A stretch of 64,000 bases of DNA from Coniferiporia sulphurascens (taxonomy: Eukaryota > Basidiomycota > Agaricomycetes > Hymenochaetales > Hymenochaetaceae): positions 248,001 to 312,000 of the forward strand of contig NBBA01000023.1 in NCBI GenBank assembly GCA_002794785.1. Direction: 5' to 3'. Both the position numbers and the translations under genes were made by a program. Below, in pieces: positions 56,819 through 64,000 of this stretch. The notes under the pieces were generated by a model, which searched no databases, was not told where the DNA came from, and worked only from the letters and a program-made list of their open reading frames with translations. The number at the start of each line of letters is the position of its first letter. Position 1 is the first letter of the stretch.

Positions 56819-59800
56819 ATAGAGACATCTCTATTCTTCAGTGGAATGCCACATGCTCTTTAGCCGCCGTCCATTCCCTCGTCCTGATCCTCACTACTGA
56901 CCCATCTCCACCCACCGTCATATTGATCCAGGAACCCCCCTGGTACCAAATCAGCCTCCAGCCATCCCTCATTGACCCCACCGCACTCCAGTCCTTAACG
57001 TTCCCTCCCTCCCCGGATATATAGCAGTCCTACCCCCAGCCACTCGGCCCAGGGTGGTCACATATGTTTCCTGTGCCATCCCCACCACCTCATGGTCTGT
57101 CCTTGGGGCCGCCTCATCTGGCACCGACATCCTCACTATCGAAATCCATGCCCACCTGACGATCCGCCTGTGCAACTTCTATGGGATGCACATACCAGAC
57201 TGCACCACCACCACCCCACAATACCCAGGTGAGTCGTTCCTCTACATGATCCCGCCAGCCTTGGCCTCCACCCTCCTAGTGGCAGGCGACTTCAACCGTC
57301 GCCACCACTCATGGTCTGAACTCCTTGCTAATCGGCAGGAGGACTTGAGGGCACAACCCCTTGATGACTTCTTCCAAGAGCATGGCCTTGCGCCAGCTCA
57401 CCACCCAGACTCTGACTCATGGCCTGTTGACAATCATCGGCGGTGCCCTATTGACATGATCTGGGTCCCACCCGCCATCAACCCCAACTCCATCATAGAC
57501 TCGGGCTCATCAACCACCTCCCCACTGTCCAACCATGCTATGTTATGCTGGTCCCTGCTGTCTCAACCCCCACCCCCTGTCATGAAAACGCGCCGGCTCC
57601 TCCCGGACGACAGAGAAACATGGACCGATATTGCCTTTCCATTACTCAAAACCGCCTTCAGCCTCCCAGCGGGCGACACCACCACCCTAGACACCAAAGC
57701 GCAGGCAGTAGTCGACTCCATGACTGCCACCCTCTCCCCCTTCACCTGACTCACCAAGCCGTCCAAAACCGAGGTCCCCTGGTGGACCCTGACATGTAAA
57801 TCGCTCCTCCAGGCGATATCGACAGCCACCTAGGCAACCGACCTACACCCATCCCATCCTTAAAAAAGGGTGATGGCACCTTCACCCAATCGGATGATGA
57901 GAAAGGTGAGCTCTTCTGCATGACCTTCTTCATGCCCCCCCCACCCCTGGTGGCAGCCGTCACCCCTCCACCCCCACCCCAACCAGCTGCCCGCCTATAC
58001 TCCTAGTAGAGCTTACAGGGGCACTGGCCGACACCTCCAACTTGTTGGCCCCTGGCCTCTCAGGGATCGGCTATCGCCCACTCAAATGGGTGGTAGACGC
58101 TTACCCCAAAGAGATACTTACACTTTTCAATGACTGCCTACACATGGGGCACCACCCCAAGTGCTGGCGGGCGGCAAAGGTAGTAATGCTGCAGAAGCCT
58201 AACAAGAAGGACCCATTCTCGCCGAGATCATATCGGCCCATCACCCTAGAGGAGACCTTAGGGAAACTCCTCAAAAAGATCATAGCTAACTGGCTCCAGT
58301 TCCTCGCTAACATGCGGGACTGGCTGCCACCTAACCAATACAGGGGGCGTCAGGGACACTCAGTCTACGATGCCGCCCAGCACCTCCTACAGATAGCAGA
58401 ACGCACCCATGCAGAGGGCCTGGTATGTTCGGTCCTCGCGGTCAACATACAGGGCTTCTTCAATTCAGTGCACCCGCAACTCCTCCACTGACAACTGCTG
58501 GACCTCCAGTGCCTGCCTGACATGGCGGACTGGTGCCTCTCCTTCATGATGGATCGGCAGGTCGCCATCACTTTCGATGGCACCACCCTCCCAACCGCCC
58601 AGAAACCCGACCTTGGCACCCCTCAAGGATCGCCAGTCTCCCCTATACTATCCACCATATTCACGGGCATGGTCCTCCAGAAATTTCACCAAACCAGCAC
58701 CACCACCCTCGCATATGTGGATGATCACCTTCTCGTGCGTGTCAGTCCCAGCATGGCATCCAACTGCCAGCAACTCGCCACTGCCTACCACCAACTCAAC
58801 GCTCTCTTTGGCAACATCGGTCTCAACATCGAGGCCGCCAAGACAGAGTGCCTACACTTCCACCCACCCTGGTGCCGCTCCTCAGCTTACACCAACTGGG
58901 ACTCAGCTGGGGTTCAGGTAGACCCAACCACGCTCATCCGACCTTCAATCCCCCTCCGCTGGCTGGGGATCTGGTGGGACCCTGCCCTCACTTTCAAGGC
59001 CCACATCGAGCAAATGCGCTCCAAAGGCCTCTCCACCCTCGCCGCCCTCCGCATCCTTGGCAACACCAAACGCAGCATCTCAGCCCTTCTCCTACGTTGC
59101 CTATACATCGCCTGTGTCCGCTCGGTTCTCACCTGGGGTGCACCAGTTTGGTACCATGGCCGACGCCAAAAAACCTTAGTAAGCCACCTGCAGGCTGTGC
59201 AAAACACGGCATGCAGGTGGATTCTCGGCATCTACAAAGGCGCCTCCCCCTTTTCTACAAATTTCCTTTGCTCCCTCCCCCCCCTTTCTTATTATTTTGA
59301 ATATACTAAGACTCTCCATTCTCTGCGACTATGGCGCACCCTGCACTCCATTGGTAGAAAACGTTATTATAAAACTGTAACTAACTGCCCCTTTTCCACT
59401 TCTCTGCAGGTCTGGGTCCCTTGGGTTCAACCGGTCCCTGCATACACTCATCCCCCATGGACGGATCCTCTGGCATTTATGAATGGTTGAGTTTCATTTG
59501 CCTCTCCTATCACTCTGGTCAGCAAAGACACCCGTGAGGAATTCGTGGACGCTGCACGCTCCCTGAGCACCCTCCCCCACCTCCAGGTCTTCACCGATGG
59601 CTCCCACATGGGTACGAAGTCTGGTTCCGCCGTCTGCGCCATGATGGGCCTCACCCGTCTAAAAGCGTGCCGACTCGCCTCCCCCACATGTGCCACAGCA
59701 ACGGATGCAGAGATTTTCTCCCTCACCTCTGCGCCTACGTGGGCCGCACACCACCTCCGGGAGCTTCTGCCTGTCGCATCTGACATCTTCTTTCTGTCAG

Positions 59801-60690
59801 ATTCGCTGATGGCACTCCACCTCATATGCACATGGGCGCCAGTCCCAGGCGCACATCTCCTTCATCAATGGAAGGCTGGGGTCCAGACTCTCTTGGACTC
59901 GTATCTGGATCTTTCCGTGCATTTCGTATGGTGCCCGGGTCACTCCAATATACCAGGGAATGAATGGGCTGACCACGAGGCCAAGCTTGCAACGAACCTG
60001 CCCCCATCCTCACTCGCCCCCTCGACCTCCGCTCTGAAAGAGGCTGCCGTCACAACCCTAATGGAACAATGGTCCCTCTCACTCACCTGCCCCCTCGCCT
60101 CGACAGCTGACAAGTACTTGGCTGTCAACAGCGCCCCCTCACACAGGCCACGGAAGTTACTCAACCAGTCGGTCGACCACCCACACCAGGAGCTGTCGGC
60201 AGTCGCCCAGGTCCTCTGCCGCGCTGGTCCCTACGGGGGCTACTGGCTGAGCTTTGACTCAGTCTACCAGCACAGACATGGCCTGATCTCACACTGCAGG
60301 TGGCACAACCACCCCCCCTGGCCAGCCCAATCCACCGCTCACGTCTTGGGCGGGTGCCACACATTCCGGCCATGGATCTGTAAGGTCTGGCCCCCCTGTA
60401 ACCCACTTCCGACCCACCACACAGAGTGGGCCGAGGAAAACCGCCTCCAGGTTCTGCGCCGCTGGCTGAAACTAACCGGGCACCTGAACCGCCTATCCAA
60501 CCACACCTCTGCTACCATCCACCTGGCTTTCGCAGCAATGGACTTAGAGGGGCACCCTACCGACGAAGATATGGACTTGGACCTCCTTCGGGAATACATG
60601 AGTCATATGCTTGGACCTCGATCCCAGGACCCAGACCTGGCTCTCTTGGAGCTCTCAGGTATGCTTCCCCCCTTTTCCGCTACTCAGTGA
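56815..60690 (+). pseudogene. LINE ORF2 (copy 19, subfamily B), deletions and three TGA stops
   Basis: It starts MNRDISILQWNATCSL. A short deletion near 56990 shifts the frame. The endonuclease keeps VAGDFNRRHHSWS, but the SDH Asp is Asn (LSNHAML). TGA at 57747-57749 is followed by a deletion of about 110 bp or more near 57830, in the linker. From 58042 to the end the frame is continuous apart from TGA at 58489-58491 (LH-QLLDL) and 59488-59490 (CGA in copy 12). RT: YVDD; RNase H: FTDGSHMGTKSG, DAEIFSLTSA, LSDSLMALHL. The C-terminal domain ends LPPFSATQ and TGA at 60688-60690. Confidence 0.84.
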
Positions 60691-62271
60691 CTGCCTTTCG
60701 GACTCTCCCACGTATGTCCTGGCCAGCGCTCTCGCCCCCCCTTTCCTATTCTAAGCTACCCCCTTTACCTGCCCTCACCCACTTGGTCTCGTCATAGTGA
60801 TATGTATTCCTCTCCCTCGCTTCTCCTTTACTAATAGGGACCCTTCCCACCTTGGCACCCTTCAGGGAGCAGGGTCCCGCCCAGTTTCATGCGTTGTGCG
60901 ATGACGGGCGCCTCTGTTGTTAGATAGTTAGGGCCCCCCTTCGGGGGGGCAGCTTGTAATTATGTAATACTGCAGGAATAATAATAATAATAATAATAAA
61001 AAAAGCCAGTCTCCCCCATCCTGTCAACAATATTTGCAGGGGTGGTCCTCCGGCACTTTCATCAAGCCAGCACCACCACCCTGGCATATGTTGATGACCA
61101 CTTACTTATTTGTGTAGGCCCCTCAGTGGCATCCAACTGCCATGAGCTTGCACGCGCCTACCAACAACTCAACACTCTCTTCGGCACCATCGGTCTCAAC
61201 ATCAAAGCCACCAAGACAGAGTGTCTCCACTTCCACCCCCCTCGGTGACACACCGGCTATGATGGCTGGGACACCACTGGCATACAGGTCAATCCCAACA
61301 CCCTGATCCACCCCTCAATCCCTCTCAGGTGGTTGGGGATATGGTGGGACCCAGGCCTCTCCTTCAAGCCCCATGTTGAGCGCATGCACTCCAAGGGGCT
61401 CTCCACTCTCGCCGCACTCCACATTCTAGGCAACACCCAACGTGGCATCTCGGCCCTCCTCCTCTGCCGCCCGTACACCTCCTGTGTCCGATCTGTCCTG
61501 TCCTGGGGCGCACCGGTTTGGTACCATGGCTGCCACCAAAAAACCCTGGTAAACCACCTCCAGGCCGTCCAAAACATGGCCTGTCAATGGATTCTCAGCG
61601 TCTTTAAAGGCACCTCCCCCCATTCCACTAATTTCCTTTGCTCCATTCCCCCTCTCTCTTTCTATTTTGAGTATATAAAGACCACCCACTCCCTGTGTCT
61701 TTGGCACACCCCCCACTCCATTGGCCGAAAATTATTTAAAAACATAGCTAATAGACCTTTCTCCCTTTCTCTGCAGGTCCAAGCCCCCCAGGTTCAACAG
61801 GTCCCTGCACACACACATCCCCCATGGACAGATCCTCTGGCTTTCATGCAGGGCCATGTCTGCTTCACCACCCCTGTCACCCCAGTTAGCGCCAATACTC
61901 GAAAATCTTTCATAACCACCATGCACCAACTCAGCCTCACCCCCCACATCCAGGTATTCACTGATGGCTCCCACATTGACAGTAAGTCAGGCTCGGCCAT
62001 CTGTGCAATGCTTGGCCACACTCGACTCCGGTCTCGCTGACTGGAGTCCCCCACCTGTGCCACAGCCACAGACGCCGAGGAATTCTCCCTCGCCATGGCC
62101 CCGGGCTGGGTAGCACACTGCCTCCCGGTGCAACTGCGTGTCGCATTGGACATCTTTTTTCTGTCCGATTCGCTGACTGCCCTCCACCTTTTCCACACCT
62201 GGGCCACCGCACCTGGTGCCCACCTCCTACACATTTGGAAGGTGGGTGTGGAGACTCTGCTGGACTTGTAT

Positions 62272-62963
62272 CTGTTAGTAAATTGATGAAAATCGTGATC
62301 GCCAGATCAATGGATTAGCAAGATCGACATGGCAAGACCCATAACTCTAATTGATACCAGGAATCTATGCCAACGCTGTAAAGATGCAGATCAAGTAGCA
62401 TGGAAAGTGTTTAACATTGCATGTGCAACAGTAGGACAGAATGCAGGATATGATAACTGTCAAATTACATTCAATCATACTACAAGGGAACAACAAGTGG
62501 CAGAAAGGCTAGAAGTAATAATCAAACATAGAGCAACTATGTTCTCATATCAATTGAATAGATATGTAATCAGTGCTTACACAAGAACCAGGATTTATAA
62601 TCAGCCACATAATGAGTTATGTTATCAAAGGGCGGTTATTACATCAACCAATTATGCAGAAGCGGCACACCAAATAATACATACTATAAATAAACAATTA
62701 TGAGAACAACTATTCACATACAAGGCCAACTTCATAGCCAAAGGACACACAACAGTAGATCGAAAGGAACCAAACCAAAGACAGGAGTTAGTACCAATAG
62801 ATAAGGAGATTATAATACAATGGTTCAATGATGAACCGTCATATAGAGTCACACCAGGGTATAGCAGGATAACAAATATAGACACTATAGGACCTGAAGC
62901 GCTCTTTATGCCAATAGACGATAGGACACCAGAACGAACACCCTTCAGTGACATTATGGAAGG
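62272..62963 (+). other. Unidentified AT-rich insertion fragment in LINE copy 17
   Basis: LINE homology ends at GACTTGTAT. AT-rich sequence starting CTGTTAGTAAATTGATG follows and runs to the Copia LTR at 62964. Composition and codon choice resemble the Copia element rather than the LINEs, but I see no LTR, terminal repeat or duplication. It is probably the 5' part of another mobile element, cut by Copia element 2. Confidence 0.55.
62329..62963 (+). pseudogene. Unrecognised protein, 124 codons then TGA and about 85 more codons in frame
   Basis: The frame starts MARPITLIDTRNLCQRCK, about 55 nt after the LINE boundary. TGA at 62701-62703 follows NKQL, and the frame stays open to the Copia LTR, so the protein may once have been longer. 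Since nearly all stops in this window derive from CGA, the TGA may be a decayed Arg codon. It is basic and helical-looking, with one CX2C pair and no motif I recognise. A gag-like structural protein of an unknown retroelement is possible but unsupported. Confidence 0.45.
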
Positions 62964-63219
62964 TCTTAAAATCTACGCACATTGTGGTAGATGATGAGGT
63001 GCAGTGGTGAGGTTGAGGCAAAGGTGGGTTATCAGCGTAAACCGATGTATTTCGTGGTAGAGACCAGCTCTCCTTATATACATCTACCATGAGCTATATA
63101 TACTATAACTATCATAGCTCCTATTTGATTGCGTTATCATTGCATTATTGTTCACTTAGTAAGATGATAGTTCATATGACCATCTTTATATTTAGTACAT
63201 TCGTTATATTTATTTAATA
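62964..63219 (-). repeat. Copia element 2, 3' LTR
   Basis: This 256-bp LTR starts TCTTAAAATCTACGC and ends TTTAATA, matching 39625-39880 almost base for base apart from scattered transitions. Confidence 0.92.
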
Positions 63220-63226
63220 CTCCCCT

Positions 63227-64000
63227 TCAAACTTTTACTAGGTGGAGTAGACTTGTAAAATGTTTGATTAATTCAATTGTTAGCGCTTTCGTCATAATAT
63301 CAGCCTTTTGCTGTCCAGTTGGAATATATGAAACTGATATAGTTTCATTTTCTATATAATCTCTTAAAAAATCTTTTCATATATCAATATGTTTCGTTCG
63401 TTGTGTATATTTTTGTTCTGTTGAATTTACTATTGTTCTGTTGAATTTACTATTGTTATGGCTGCTTGATTATCACATAATATTTTCGTTGATGTATCCA
63501 AGGTCTGCAGTACCTCTTCAACCAGTCTTCTTAGCCATATAGCTTCTTTTACTCCATGTGTTAAAGCTTGTAATTCAGCTTCGCATACTGATAATGACAC
63601 TAATTCTTGTTTTTTACTAGACCAAGACATCATTGCATTTCCAATTTGAAATATATATCCGGATATTGCTTTATGGCCTTCTTGTGTCATTCTGTCGGCA
63701 TCGGTATATCCGATTAACTCGATTGGATCTTTTCCCCTGAGTATTAACCAATAATCATTTGTTCCTTTTAAATATTTGAAGCAATGTTTTACTGCATTGT
63801 AATGTTCAATACTAGGTTTATTCAAATGCCTAGCAAATTGACCTGTTGCGAATGATATATCAGGTCTCATGCAATCTGCTGCATATCGTAATGCTCCTAC
63901 CATATTCATGTACAGTATTTGTTTCATGAAGTTTAATTCTTCATTAGTTGGGTTTTCAAGTGATTTTAACACTTGTCCTGGTGTCATTGGCGTTCGTACC
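63227..64000 (-). pseudogene. Copia element 2 pol C-terminus (RT end and RNase H)
   Basis: Open from the window edge to 63430: MTPGQVLKSLENP, GALRYAADC, YTDADRMTQEG, SWSSKKQELV and CDNQAAITIVNS. A 20-bp direct repeat (63416-63435 and 63436-63455), absent from copy 1, then shifts the frame. The downstream frame carries the same TGA after HIDI as copy 1, and a final TGA at 63229-63227. The RNase H residues are better preserved than in copy 1 (YTDAD rather than YTDAN). Confidence 0.87.

Larger units (their letters stand above)
56636..61004 (+). mobile_element. LINE copy 19 (subfamily B), 5'-truncated, nested in copy 17 RT
   Basis: The 4,369-bp insert starts in ORF1 at the second Cys/His cluster and ends in a (TAA)n then A tail (60977-61004). 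The 15-bp duplication GCCAGTCTCCCCCAT is at 56621-56635 and 61005-61019. The GC hairpin with cTTCGg loop is at 60933-60950. The ORF1 end, ATGA overlap at 56815 and ORF2 are present. Confidence 0.93.
38102..62271 (+). mobile_element. LINE copy 17 (subfamily A-like), outermost host of the right half
   Basis: The pieces are 38102-38533, 53051-56635 (minus a solo LTR) and 61020-62271. They read in order through ORF1, the ATGA overlap, ORF2 endonuclease, RT and RNase H. Intervening elements are flanked by duplications: copy 18 by 15 bp (38519-38533, 53036-53050), solo LTR d by 5 bp, and copy 19 by 15 bp (56621-56635, 61005-61019). It is 5'-truncated at 38102 and cut at about 62271 by an unidentified AT-rich sequence, so it is the oldest layer here. 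Confidence 0.88.
54673..62271 (+). pseudogene. LINE ORF2 (copy 17), split by LINE copy 19, 3' truncated
   Basis: The pieces are 54673-56635 and 61020-62271. The endonuclease is open: LILIQEPPWYQ and VAGDFNHRHHTWS, but SDH has become SNH (LSNHAILHW), losing a catalytic Asp by a CG to CA type change. A lost C plus TAG near 55939 breaks the linker. RT continues with AVDIQGFFNSVHP, is interrupted by copy 19 at GTPQGLPVSP, and resumes with LAYVDDHLLICVG. TGA at 61246-61248 and 62038-62040 are CGA in relatives. RNase H keeps FTDGSHIDSKSG and LSDSLTALHLF, then breaks off at 62271. Confidence 0.84.
62964..64000 (-). mobile_element. Copia-type element 2, 3' end, cut by window edge
   Basis: The 3' LTR is at 62964-63219, followed on the plus strand by the polypurine tract and the end of pol, all close to the first Copia element. 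The flank left of the LTR is GAAGG (62959-62963), the expected duplication, which cannot be tested because the other LTR is beyond 64000. At the first copy's TGA (40530), this one has CGA. Confidence 0.9.

Noticed and set aside
1..64000. TGA reassigned to an amino acid, or read through, in these elements
   Set aside because: Sister copies have CGA at many of the same codons, TGA is the native ORF1 stop in ATGA, and Asp to Asn changes show the same CpG process on the other strand.

Overview
This window is a transposon graveyard with no recognisable host gene, tRNA or rRNA. It is almost entirely GC-rich non-LTR retrotransposon (LINE) copies nested in one another, with an AT-rich Copia-type LTR retrotransposon, solo LTRs of a second LTR family, two composite retroelements and one unidentified AT-rich fragment. 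LINEs with apurinic-type endonuclease, reverse transcriptase, RNase H and a zinc-knuckle ORF1 suggest the Tad1/I-like groups, common in filamentous fungi. Premature stops that are nearly all CGA to TGA suggest decay of methylated CpG. I infer a TE-rich fungus, perhaps a basidiomycete, with low confidence at species level.

LINE family. Near-complete copies are about 6.4 kb. They have a 58-nt 5' UTR starting CATCCTTCTTG, a gag-like ORF1 of about 686 codons with three Cys/His knuckles, an ATGA stop/start overlap, a 1,332-residue ORF2 (endonuclease, RT with YVDD or YIDD, RNase H, Cys/His-rich C-terminus), a 3' UTR ending in a GC hairpin often closed by a cUUCGg loop, and an A-rich or (TAA)n tail. 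Subfamily A has a polyQ tract in ORF1 and an ORF2 starting MIE. Subfamily B lacks polyQ and starts MNRDIS. A third, more divergent type (C) is present as fragments.

Layout. 1-1146: 3' end of copy 1. 1147-7802: copy 2 with copy 3 nested inside. 7803-8251: minus fragment, copy 4. 8260-13777: copy 5, split by a solo Copia LTR. 13778-15297: composite element 1. 15298-19218: minus copy 7 with a solo LTR. 19219-22900: short fragments 8 to 11. 22901-29304: near-complete copy 12 (B). 29305-31095: minus copy 13 with a solo LTR. 31096-31691: fragments 14 and 15. 31692-38101: near-complete copy 16 (A). 38102-62271: host copy 17, carrying full-length copy 18 (38534-53035), a solo LTR and copy 19 (56636-61004). 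Copy 18 itself holds a complete Copia element (39625-45051), a solo LTR and composite element 2 (50447-52520). 62272-62963: unidentified fragment. 62964-64000: 3' end of a second Copia element.

Several nestings are proven by target-site duplications (13-15 bp for LINEs and the composite, 5 bp for LTR elements). The most interesting objects are the two composite elements. Each joins an unrelated module of about 1.3 kb to a LINE 3' end at a different LINE position, and one of them is bounded as a single unit by a 13-bp duplication.
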